A stretch of 64,000 bases of DNA from NCBI GenBank assembly GCA_018136815.1, contig CM030940.1, positions 1,853,601-1,917,600 of the forward strand. Reading direction: 5' to 3'. The DNA comes from Isochrysis galbana (lineage: Eukaryota; Haptophyta; Isochrysidales; Isochrysidaceae). This document shows, piece after piece, positions 1-8,952 of this stretch. Numbering within the stretch: position 1 is the stretch's first letter; each line of letters starts with the position of its first letter. Below the pieces are notes generated by a model that was not told where the DNA came from, made no database searches, and saw only the letters and a list, made by a program, of their open reading frames with translations. The position numbers and the translations under genes are program-made.

Positions 1-69
1 ATTACCTTGTCTTTGGGTCGAATCGTGTCGTTTTTTCGTCGTTCTTTTCTCGGCCTTCTCTTCGTTCTC

Positions 70-195
70 CTGCGGGCGTGCGATGCCTACGCGCGCCATG
101 GCCCCCCTCTGAGGGGACCCTCGGGTCCCCCTAGAGGGCCAGCTGGGCCAGCTCAGGGGGCAGTGGAGGCTGGGGTTGGGCCACTGGGCTAGCTG
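70..195 (+). repeat. Fragment of dispersed G-rich retroposon (middle segment)
   Basis: This stretch shares the run AGAGGGCCAG...GGGCAG, then CAGTGGAGGCTGGGG, with the middle of the complete copy near 28.50-28.58 kb and with 35.69-35.77 kb. The window starts shortly before it, so its left limit is unknown. The rest of 1-514 shows no gene that I can support. Confidence 0.6.
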
Positions 196-522
196 AATGT
201 AAAAAGGAGTGTCCTCCGGCTCTTCCTCCTCATCTTGATCATGAGGGGGAGAATTCGACTGATGCCCCACAATTGACGGAACGACACCTAATTGTGTGGC
301 TATGGGTGGAGTCGGCTTTGGGTCCGACTGCGGGTCCGCTCGCTTGCGCGAGGGTAGCGTGGGTTGTTGAGTGGGTTGAAGTGGGGCTTGCTATGTCTGT
401 GTTGGCGTCTGTGCCTTGGGTCTTGGGTCCAACCGCTTCAGCGTACGATTTCTGGGTGCTGTTCCTTGAAGAGTTGGAGGCCGAAAAGGCCCCCATGATT
501 GATTGTTGTGTGAGGTGCCCGC

Positions 523-1408
523 TAGGGGTTGGCAGAAATATCCAAAAAATCGGACCCAAATATCCAGCAAAAATTTCCGCAAAATATCCGCCAAGCTACC
601 CAAATATCCAAAAAAATATCCGCCTCATGCGTTATAAATAGCAACACGCGTTCACGCGCTATAGCTGTTGGTTGCGCCATGCTCGTGTGCCGGGTGCGGC
701 GGGCATTGCTTTGATTTTTGAGCTTTAGCTCTAGCTCTAGCCAGCCTTCATGTTCCTTCATACAACTACATTTGACATTTGTTTGTGATTGATGGTTGAC
801 CTCTTGACCTCATGGAAACCACAACACACGTATCACACGATACACGATCACGACTACTGGCGTTGATTGCGGTTGTATCGTACCACCGTGCTCATGCGAC
901 ACATTGCGTGCGCAGGGCGTTGCGTTGTCGCGGTGGCTGAGGGCACGCGGCGCGGCTGCGCGGCTGCGAGCGAGCGGCGCGAGCACGCGCGAGCGTTGCG
1001 CGTGTGCTGCTCGGCCAGGCGTGGCGTGTGGCGTGATGGCAGCGGGCCTGGGGCCTGGGGGCGGGAGTAGGAGGCAGGAGCAGGCCCTCACCTCTGGGCA
1101 TCGTCTTGCCCGCAGTCTGTGTCTGTCGCAATCATCTACAATATTACATATTCAGCCACTTTATTCACGTATCCACCGTAGCTACTTTCTATGGGACCTC
1201 GTTCGCTGGTGACCCCCCGGCCACACGAGCCCCTCAATGGTTTTGTTTTCTTGATTGGGGGGGTTTGTTTTCGCTCAGGCGCCCCTCGAGCACCCAAATA
1301 TCCGTCAAGTATCCAAGGCTCTCACCCAAATATCCAGGAGATATCTAATCCTGCCAAAATCTGCCCAAATATCCAATGGATATATCCGGATATTTCTGCC
1401 AACCCCTA
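523..1408. mobile_element. Non-autonomous hAT-like DNA transposon (AAATATCC family)
   Basis: The left end TAGGGGTTGGCAGAA at 523 recurs as its reverse complement ending at 1408, and the inverted match continues for about 21 bp. The flanking 8-mers are GTGCCCGC (515-522) and GTGTCCGC (1409-1416), identical at 7 of 8 positions, as expected for an old hAT duplication. Just inside each end the word AAATATCC recurs: five times in about 540-620 and at least three times in about 1296-1375. The 886-bp interior has no convincing transposase frame, so movement would need a transposase supplied from elsewhere. Confidence 0.8.
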
Positions 1409-2299
1409 GTGTCCGCCCCCACGAGGGGTGCACTGGTGGTAGGAGTTGCCACCATGGGGGTGGCAGCAGTGCTGCCACCCACCATGGGGAGTCCTTGTTG
1501 GGATGGCATGGCGGCAGAGGCAGGCGGCAGGGCCAGAGGCTGGCTCTGTTGTTGTGCAGGGAACAGGACCCTGCCTGTTCCCTGTTCCCTGCTTCTGGGG
1601 CTGTTGGGGAGGCGATGGCGGGAGGATCATGTCGACGTCACTGTCAGTGAGGGGGGCAGCCTGCGAGCGCTTCGGCTCCGGCGGCTTGGGGCGGCCCCTG
1701 TGGGGCGTCGTGACGGCGGGGGGCTGGGGATCAGGAGCGGTCGGCGCGCGCTCCATCGCTCGAACTATAACAATAGTTTTCTGTTTTCTAGGGGTGTCTG
1801 CGATGGAGGAGGGGGGGAGCGCGGCCCCCACGACCCTATCAGTTTTATTGATAGTTGAGGGGGGGGGTGACGGGAGAGGGAGAGGAGGAGAGGAGGAGGG
1901 GAGTGGCGCGCGCTCCATGATCCATGACCATGACCCTTTTTTTTAAACAAATTTTTATGGGTCGCGGCGCGGCAAAGGAACGGGACTAGCGCGCACACAA
2001 GACAGGACTCCCTGCCGCGGCGAGCGCAAGCACCCTTCCCCCTTATCCCCTTATGCCACCCAGCTCTTTACTAGCTTACTACCTGCGCTAGCCGAAGCAC
2101 CCCTCCCTCCACACTCAAACAGTCCCCCACGCCAGGATCCTGTTGTGGTCTCGCAGGCAAGGGGGCCTAATGGGAGGGTGAGGAGCAACTCCTCAGAGAG
2201 GAGCTGTGGGGAAGGAGATGTTTGAGTGGGGGCGTGGGGGCGCTATATACCCTTGCGCTAGGCATGGGCAGCGACGCCGCCTCAAGACGTCTTGTCAAC
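1409..2299. other. Intergenic, with two short stem-loop repeats
   Basis: No convincing gene. Two copies of a dispersed stem-loop repeat are present. One lies around 1745-1795 (GCGCGCGCTCCAT followed by ACTATAACAATAGT). The other lies around 1830-1935 (CTATCAGTTTTATTGATAG, then GGCGCGCGCTCCATGATCC). Related copies occur near 4.98, 48.9 and 54.7 kb. Confidence 0.5.
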
Positions 2300-2760
2300 T
2301 TGTCAAGACATCTCCTCCCTCTGGTCTTGAGTCGAAATTTGTGGTGTTTGAAACCGAGGGCGAGGGGGTTTGTGCTTCTTGGGACAAAGACTTCAACCTA
2401 GAAATATCGGAAGACCTCCGGCAGGCGGCGGGAGGTCTGGATATGCGCAACATCGCCTAGAGCAGTTTAACCTCTCTTAGTAGAGACCCCAACGGACAGC
2501 AAGAGGGAAGCTAGGAGATATAAGAGAAGGAGATTCAAGCCGAGCCAGAGCAAAGTAGAAGCCATAGTCTCCCGCCCCCTTCTCTCCAACCCCTGGCCGA
2601 AGCAGCGCGCGCGGTCTCCCCGGAACCAGCTTCTCCGCTAAAGAGGGAACTGGGGAAGGGGAAGGGGGTTGTTAGGGGTTAAGGTTGGGTAGTAGGGAGG
2701 TCCACAAGCACACTGCCTCATGTCGCACATGTAGCGGAGATTTTTAAGAAGATTTTTTTT
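2300..2760 (+). repeat. Copy of long dispersed repeat, inverted relative to 38.56-39.06 kb
   Basis: The segment matches 38.56-39.06 kb in reverse orientation. Shared pieces include the peptide DKDFNLE...AAGGLDMRNI (here about 2387-2457), a block reading GGAACCAGCTTCTCCGC...GAGGGAACTGGGGAAGG, and GATTTTTAAGAAGATTTTTT. The shared peptide suggests a mobile-element protein exon. In this copy the frame ends right after the peptide (TAG at 2458), so it is probably dead here. Confidence 0.65.
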
Positions 2761-3429
2761 TGTGCTTGTACAACATTTGGACGTGTATTGTGTATTGTGT
2801 ATTGAACAACCTTGAAATAACTTAGGGAGGGTTCAGGTTAAGCCCCAATGTACCCTCCGCACCCTCCTAGTCTGGGTGGGGTGCCCCATTGCCCCTGCAA
2901 GCTACCCCCTTCAACAATAGCCTGCGGTTCACCTCAGTATTGGAACGGAGGTACTCTAGTAGACTTCTAGAGTAAATGTAGAAATGTAGCGGGGGGTGGG
3001 GGTCTCCCGCCCTCTTTTACTATGTACCGGAGTACATCTTTATACTTTTACTTCTGCTACGCGGCTCCTCCACCGCTCCCCCTTCGCCCCACGCGGCCGC
3101 CCTCTCTTCTCCGCCCCTTCTCTTGTTTCTCTCCCCTTCTTTTCTCTCCTCTCGGCTCTTCTTCTCTCTTTCTCTCCCTCCTCCCCTTATCTCTCACTCA
3201 GCTCGTGAGCTCGTGGCCCGCTCCCTCCTACAGAAGAGAACTCCTCCTCTCTTCTCTTCTCCCCGTCTCTCTCTCTCCTCTCTCCCGCCCCGCCCCCCCG
3301 TTCTCTCCCTCACCTCTCCTTTCCTTCTCTCTTCTCCCCCGCGCCCCCCCTTCCCCCCCCCCCCCCTTTTTTTTGTACTCTCTCTCTCTACTCTCTCTTC
3401 TCTCTCTCAGCTCGTGAGCTCGTGGCGCC
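2761..3429. promoter_or_regulatory. Upstream region with long pyrimidine tract
   Basis: Contains a three-unit period-7 repeat (GTGTATT, about 2782-2804). From about 3070 to 3410 follows an almost uninterrupted C/T-rich stretch that runs up to the small four-exon gene at 3430. Similar tracts precede other genes here. The regulatory role is inference from position only. Confidence 0.35.
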
Positions 3430-4363
3430 ATGCGGACGTCGCTCCTCCTGCTCGCCTGCGCGATGCTCGAGGCGGTCAAGGTGCGTGCGTGCGTGGCCGC
3501 AGGCAGAGACGGAGCCAAACCGTCCAACCTTCCCCGCCCTTACCCCCACACACGCACCCCAGCAACCCACCACCGCCTCTACACAGCGCAGTACAGCGTG
3601 CCGAGGGGGGGGGGCAGACAGACCCTCCCAACTCTCACAGTGGCCCCCCTCCCCCCTCCCTCCCTTCCTCCCTCCCTCCCTCCCCTCTCCCTCCACCCTT
3701 CTTACTCTCTGTCTCTCTCTCTCTCTCTCTCTGCTCAGGGCCTCGCGCTCTCCTCTCTCGGTCTGGCGCGCCCCGCGGCTGTCGTTGTGGACCGGCACGC
3801 TCAGGCGTGCGTCTGCATGGGGTGCCGCAACAACCTGAAGAAGGAGAAGCGCCAGCGCAACCGCGTCAACGCCTTCCGATTCAAGAAGGGCGGCTTCGGT
3901 GCGCGCGAGAGGCAGGAGGGACGCGCCACAGGCGCTGCAGGGTGGGGTGGGACGGGGGGCAGGGGGTGGAAGAGCGCGGCAGGCCGAGGGTGAGAAGACT
4001 GCGCAGGCTATGCGGAGTGATGGCGTGTCCTGCATGGGCACCAGCTGGCGCTCACTGCGGCTGAGCACGAGGCTTCATGCACCGTGCAGGCAAGAAGCGC
4101 TTCAACAACTATGAGGACCGCGCGGCCGCCGCTGCCAAGGCCTCTGATGATGCTGCTTTCATGTCCATGGTGCGCCTCGCACTCCCGCCTCAGCATCGCG
4201 CCAGCAGCATCGCGCCACGCTCTGCTCGAGTGTCGCACCGCCGTCCATTAACGCACTCGCCAACCTTCGCCTCCACTTGCATCCACAGATCTTCACATAC
4301 AGTGCGGCTGCTGAGGCTGACGCTGCTGCTGCTGAGAAGGAAGCTGCCAAGCAGGAAGCGTAA
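3430..4363 (+). CDS. Small basic protein with secretory leader, possible plastid-targeted protein
   Basis: A four-exon model keeps frame throughout: 3430-3480, 3739-3898, 4090-4169 and 4289-4363, giving 121 aa. All introns are GT-AG (GTGCG donors, CAG or ACAG acceptors). Residues 1-15 form a hydrophobic leader (MRTSLLLLACAML). Next comes a short spacer, then a CVCMGC cysteine cluster, and then a strongly basic core (NNLKKEKRQRNRV...FRFKKGGFGKKRFNNYEDR). The last 25 residues are Ala/Glu/Lys-rich. I do not recognise the family. A leader plus a short basic protein would fit import into a complex plastid, or simple secretion. The basic core suggests RNA or ribosome contact. The gene structure is well supported; the function is not. 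Confidence 0.65.
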
Positions 4364-4847
4364 GCTGAGTGTGTTACTTTGGGTCGTGCGCGTTGCAGAG
4401 ATCTGCTAGACGGAACAGGAGCGGTGATGCCTCGTTGGTATTCTACACGGCAGTGGTGTGAGAGAGCCGCCCGACGCGCGCGCTCTTCTGCGGTGCCCTC
4501 AAGGACTGTCGGTGTTAAGAGGCGTGTGGACATCGAGGAGCCCCCTAGGCCACCCTCGGGCAGCCCAGACTCTCCGACACTATTCGTCCGCTGCTGACGC
4601 GCACGTAGTGCGCTGCCCCGCGGCTCGCGAGGGCAATTGTCTGCGCGCCATGCGCGCGTAGCTTTTTACGTACCGTCGGCGTGACTGCCGTTTTCGTGAT
4701 GGCTGCGGCATCTTGACTCGTTCCAGCCGGTGCTCTGTGGCGTGATGCGTGAATAGTGCGCGCGCCGCCGCTCTCATGGATGCAACTGTTGCTATAACAA
4801 TCAAATGAACGTTTGCAACTCTTGATAGTCTCGCTTCGCACGTAGCC

Positions 4848-4994
4848 ATGGGATCACTTCTCGGAGAAGTAGAAGAGCTAAGGGAATTAGAAAAGATTGA
4901 CCGGCATCAACAACGACACACACCCATTTTTAAGGCCGGAGTATGGCGACACTTTGCTCCTGATATGGGAGCCCAACTATTGGTAAAACGATAG
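4848..4994 (+). other. Short open frame of 48 codons, doubtful
   Basis: An ATG frame reads through to TAG at 4992-4994. Its composition is fairly balanced (MGSLLGEVEELRELEKID, later VWRHFAPDMG) in an otherwise non-coding stretch. Its end overlaps a dispersed stem-loop repeat, so it may be a transposon-derived fragment. No family was recognised. The flanking sequence 4364-4847 shows no gene. Confidence 0.2.
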
Positions 4995-5035
4995 GGCCAT
5001 GGAGCGCGCGCCGCCTCCGTTCTCTCTCTCCGGAA
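4973..5035 (+). repeat. Dispersed stem-loop repeat (GATAGGGYCATGGAGCGCGC family)
   Basis: The imperfect palindrome AACTATTGGTAAAACGATAG is followed by GGCCATGGAGCGCGCGCC. The same arrangement, stem-loop plus GGTCATGGAGCGCGC, occurs at about 48893-48930. In reverse it occurs at about 1830-1935 and 54730-54790. It is probably the end of a small mobile element. The rest of 5036-5434 shows no gene. Confidence 0.5.
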
Positions 5036-5434
5036 ATCAAATCATCCAGGATGAATGCGACGGAGCACAGAGCACCAGCACCAGCCCATGGCAGCCTAGA
5101 GCTGCTACACAACAACTACAAGTATTAAGTATTCTTTGAAACAAAAAGACTTTGGAATAGATACAACAATAGAGACGTGATAACAGCAGCCGACAAGCAG
5201 GAAGCAAGGTGCAAGGTGCGCATGCGCCTCCCCACCCAGCATCCCACCGAAAAATGCTGTCGGCCCTCACACCACCGCGCTCCCTAGTGCCAAGAAGCGC
5301 ATCCGCACTGGCCAGGGCGAGCGACCAATGGGTCACTGCGCGCACGATCTTAAGCATGGGAGGCAAGCCGGAAACGGTGTGTCCCACAGTTGTCCGGAGC
5401 GGAACCCAAGCCGCGTTCAAGCTGTGTGGCGAAC

Positions 5435-6271
5435 TCAGAGCGCAGACTGAACGATCGATTCAGCAAGCAGACCGGCCTCCTTGAGCGATTTATCCAGCAT
5501 CGACGTAAGGGGCTTCGGTGGGAAGCCGCCGCGAAGTTCGAAAGAGACCCCAGGCGTAAGCGCCGCCACGTGCCCCTGTAGCTGTCTCACTGTGTGGGTA
5601 TGGTTGGCCTTGATCAGCTTCCGGCTGCCGTCGGCCAGGCGCACCTGGAGCGTCGTGGTCGGCTGCGACTCGTCTACGACAATCTCGGCGGCATCGGCCG
5701 GAGGCGGCGGGGGTGCCGCGGAGGAGGAACTTTCGTCACGCATCGTGCGCCCAGCGCCGCCGAAAGGCTTGAGTTTGACAGGCGGCGGCTTGTAGGGCTC
5801 ACCGCTCCGGTCAACAAGGTGGACATCGCTCTCTGCCTCCCCGTCCTCGCCTGCGAGCTCGGCAGGAAGGCGTCCCCGGTTTATGTCGGAGAGGAATGCC
5901 GCGTTGGCGGGGTCGGACGCGTCACGCAGCGGCCCGTCGTCCACACTAAACCCATTGGCCCAAAAGGTAATCGTGTGTTCCTGCGGGCGCGCTGGCTGCG
6001 CTGCTGCCTGAACGACAGCCGAGCCGTCGAGCGACTGGCCCGCGCCTGAGAAGGCTGCGTTGCCAGTAGGCTGGTTGGCCTGCCACTCACTCTCGGTCTC
6101 GGCACCCATCTCGTCTCGCGCGCGCTTCATCAGGTCGCGTGGATCAAGCACTTCCTGCCCACTGCCGCCGCCGCCGCGGCCCTGGCCTCCCGCATAGTAA
6201 GCCTGCCGCTCAGCGTCTTCCTTCTCGGCTGCATCATCCCTAAAATCTTTGAGCCCACGCACGTTAGACAT
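5435..6271 (-). CDS. NSFL1C-like: p47/UBX-domain cofactor of the AAA ATPase p97 (SEP + UBX)
   Basis: The 278-aa frame ends at TGA 5435-5437. It contains a SEP domain at roughly residues 95-160 (ITFWANGFSVDDGPLR, then DPANAAFLSDINRGRLPAEL). A C-terminal UBX domain spans roughly residues 195-278 (ESQPTTTLQVRLADGSR ... SIVQSAL). That order is typical of p47/Shp1 adaptors, which link the p97/Cdc48 segregase to ubiquitinated or membrane-fusion substrates. The usual N-terminal UBA domain is absent. A CTCTCTCTCAG|G acceptor lies just upstream of the chosen ATG (6271), so a further 5' exon is possible, but none was recognised upstream. Family assignment is confident; the start is less so. Confidence 0.85.
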   Translation of the reverse strand: MSNVRGLKDFRDDAAEKEDAERQAYYAGGQGRGGGGSGQEVLDPRDLMKRARDEMGAETESEWQANQPTGNAAFSGAGQSLDGSAVVQAAAQPARPQEHTITFWANGFSVDDGPLRDASDPANAAFLSDINRGRLPAELAGEDGEAESDVHLVDRSGEPYKPPPVKLKPFGGAGRTMRDESSSSAAPPPPPADAAEIVVDESQPTTTLQVRLADGSRKLIKANHTHTVRQLQGHVAALTPGVSFELRGGFPPKPLTSMLDKSLKEAGLLAESIVQSAL

Positions 6272-6339
6272 GCCCAACCTGAGAGAGAGGTCAGTGGCAA
6301 GCAGGCATGAGCGAGGCGGGGAAGGGAGAAAAAGATACG

Positions 6340-6704
6340 GCAGGCTTCCCTCTCTCTCTCTCTCTTCACTCTCTCTCCCTCCCTCCCTCCCTGCCCCCTC
6401 TCCCCCCGCCCCCCTCCTCCCTCCGGTGTCTCTCTGATTTGCTTGACTGGTGGCCGGTATCCTGGCGTGAGTCTCTGGCTGAAGCTGCGCCCTAACGGCT
6501 CGTCAGGGCGCAGAGCAGAGCCTGGGGGAAGCTGGGCAGCAAAGGGGTAGGGGAGACCGAGAGGGGGGGAGCGGCCATCCCTCTCTCACCACGAGAGAGT
6601 GCGGCGCCCGGGCGCTCCGCGAGCAGAGCTCCTTCTCGCCGTGAGAAACTAACTGTATCAAAACGGAGAAATATGGATGACCGAATCTCTCCGCTGCTGC
6701 TGCT

Positions 6705-6787
<83 letters not shown>

Positions 6788-6789
6788 CT

Positions 6790-6829
<40 letters not shown>

Positions 6830-6950
6830 TCTCTCTCTCTCGATCTTTTCTCTCTCCCTCTCCCCCCCCCCCCCCCCCCCCTCTCTCTCCCTCTCTCTCT
6901 CTCTCCCTCTCTCTCTCTCCCCCCCCCCCCCCCCCGCCGCTCCTTCCCGC
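6340..6950. repeat. Pyrimidine-rich low-complexity tract
   Basis: (CT)n tracts with C-runs, densest at 6700-6945. On either strand they create long but meaningless frames of Ser/Leu or Arg/Glu. The tract lies upstream of the minus-strand p47 gene and could be part of its promoter region. Confidence 0.8.
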
Positions 6951-7011
6951 CCCTCCAGACGCAGAGCAAAAAGAAAACACAAATCTCTCTGCCCTGCCAC
7001 CAACAGCCCCT

Positions 7012-7510
7012 CTTACTCTTTACTCTTTACTCTTTACTCTTTACTCTTTACTCTTTACTCTTTACTCTTTACTCTTTACTCTTTACTCTTTACTCTTTAC
7101 TCTTTACTCTTTACTCTTTACTCTTTACTCTTTACTCTTTACTCTTTACTCTTTACTCTTTACTCTTTACTCTTTACTCTTTACTCTTTACTCTTTACTC
7201 TTTACTCTTTACTCTTTACTCTTTACTCTTTACTCTTACTCTTTACTCTTTACTCTTTACTCTTTACTCTTTACTCTTTACTCTTTACTCTTTACTCTTT
7301 ACTCTTTACTCTTTACTCTTTACTCTTTACTCTTTACTCTTTACTCTTTACTCTTTACTCTTTACTCTTTACTCTTTACTCTTTACTCTTTACTCTTTAC
7401 TCTTTACTCTTTACTCTTTACTCTTTACTCTTTACTCTGTACTCTGTACTCTTTACTCATTACTCATTACTCTTTACTCTTTACTCTTTACTCTTTACTC
7501 TTTATTACTC
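7012..7510. repeat. Heptanucleotide array (CTTTACT)n
   Basis: About 500 bp of a 7-bp unit TTTACTC, nearly perfect. One shortened unit lies near 7237. Near 7436-7505 there are variant units containing CTGTACT and CATTACT. The unit is not a known telomere repeat. A 7-bp unit gives the same periodic peptide in all three frames, so the long frames over it are artefacts. Confidence 0.97.
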
Positions 7511-7679
7511 TTTACTCTTACGACGGTTGCCCACTCTGGAGGTTGCCGCATCGTGGGCGTGCCCCTCTTCCCCCCCCAGGCAATCATGGCCCCGAGGAAG
7601 CCCGCCAGCAAGCCCAAGCCGCCGAGGGGCCACTACACAGTCCATGCCCGCGATACGCGCGCACAGAACAGCGGGCGCG

Positions 7680-7713
7680 CATCGTGCATCGTGCATCGTG
7701 CATCGTGCATCGT
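7680..7713. repeat. Short heptanucleotide array (GCATCGT)n
   Basis: About five tandem copies of a 7-bp unit (CATCGTG). This is one of several arrays in the window with a period of exactly seven. Confidence 0.9.
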
Positions 7714-7790
7714 CGAAGACGTGCGAAGAGCAGCCGCGCAGCCGCGCACTGCCGCTTGCACGGCGTTGGCGACAAGGCCACGCTTGCAAT

Positions 7791-8305
7791 CCTAGTTGTT
7801 AAACACAGGAACAGTGTGTTTCTACGGAAGTCAAAAACAGTGTTTTTCACCGTGTTTCTAGGAGACCCCTATGTCCGGAACAGAGGGTTGCGCGCTGCGC
7901 GCGCGCGGTGAGTGAGCGTGCGAGCGAGGCCATAGCCATAGCATAATCAATCCCGCCGCCTGATTGCTTGGCCTCCCACCTACCACTTCCACCTACCACC
8001 TAGCACCGCCTAGTTGGATGCAAGACAATCAATCATCAACCACAATCATGCTTGACATTTACAGTTACAATTACAATTACACTCCCACATCCCACAGGAA
8101 CTACCGGTAGCTGTGAGCTGTGAGCGTACGGGAGATGAGGATACAAATATACAATATACATGTATATGTATATACTATATATCTATATATATATGACCCG
8201 CTGTCCGCTGTTTTCGGTATTGTGTTTCACCGTGTTTCCAAAAAAGCCAAAAACAGCTGTTTTTGGTGTGTTTCTAGACCTAACCCACCGTGTTTCACAT
8301 CTAGG
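7791..8305. mobile_element. Non-autonomous hAT-like DNA transposon (GAAACAC family)
   Basis: Perfect 8-bp duplications CTTGCAAT flank it at 7783-7790 and 8306-8313. The left end CCTAGTTGTTAAACAC mirrors the right end, which in reverse complement reads CCTAGATGTGAAACAC. The words TGTTTC, TGTTTTT and their complements are repeated inside both ends (7800-7860 and 8210-8300). The 515-bp interior contains an AT-rich TATATA stretch (8140-8195) and no transposase. A 116-bp relative lies at 29404-29519. Confidence 0.9.
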
Positions 8306-8952
8306 CTTGCAATAGGGCATTTCCCGGAGGCAACGCGCGGCAAGCAGTCGCGTGGGAGCTGAAGAGGGGCACCTCGGCACCTCTGATGATGACTCCCCAC
8401 GGGATGCCAACCAACAGCTTCTCACTCTGACAAACGCTGAGAGGCTCAAGTTGGCATCTTGCATCTTGCATCTTGGGTTCTGGCTCGTGCTGACGTTCAC
8501 GACCCCAGAACAGGCACTCGATTGCTGTAAAGGTACTAAAGGTACGCGCTACGCGCTGTGCTGGCAGAGCGGCACAGGTTCAACAAGACTAAAAAGTACG
8601 GCAAGGGTACAATTCCTCTCAACACGCCGGAGCCGGAGCCGGAGCTCAACAGCTACTCACTACGCTCAACCATCAACCATCAACCACCTCAATTCTCAAT
8701 TCCGACATCGACCTGCCCGCTCGCCGCTCGCCCGCCCAAATTACGGACCTAAATTTCGCTGACTTCTTCTTCGATCGACCTTATTTTTTAAAAATGATCG
8801 CGAAAGTCTTGGAAGTGCCAATCTCCGGCCAAACAACACGGTAAATACAAATTTCCAATCTACAATTTGTCAATCTACAATCTAAATCTAAGGTCGTACC
8901 CTACACAGACGCCTCCCCCCCCCCCGGTACACTGCGGCGGCTCGGCGGGCGC
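8306..8952. other. Upstream of the large mucin-like gene
   Basis: No gene recognised. It holds a three-unit period-7 repeat (CATCTTG, about 8453-8473) and a run of C at about 8912-8925 close to the start codon at 8953. Confidence 0.4.

Noticed and set aside
3739-3898. Identification of the 3.4-kb protein as a plastid ribosomal protein
   Set aside because: The basic core is suggestive, but I could not match any named ribosomal protein family by motif.
7012-7510. Possible interstitial telomere repeat
   Set aside because: GAGTAAA/TTTACTC is not a known telomere unit (TTAGGG or TTTAGGG type) and similar 7-bp arrays of other sequence occur internally.
6673-7911. Long plus-strand frame (about 410 codons) of Ser/Leu and repeating TLYSLLF
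   Set aside because: It is the translation of (CT)n and the 7-bp array; a 7-bp unit without a stop is open in every frame.
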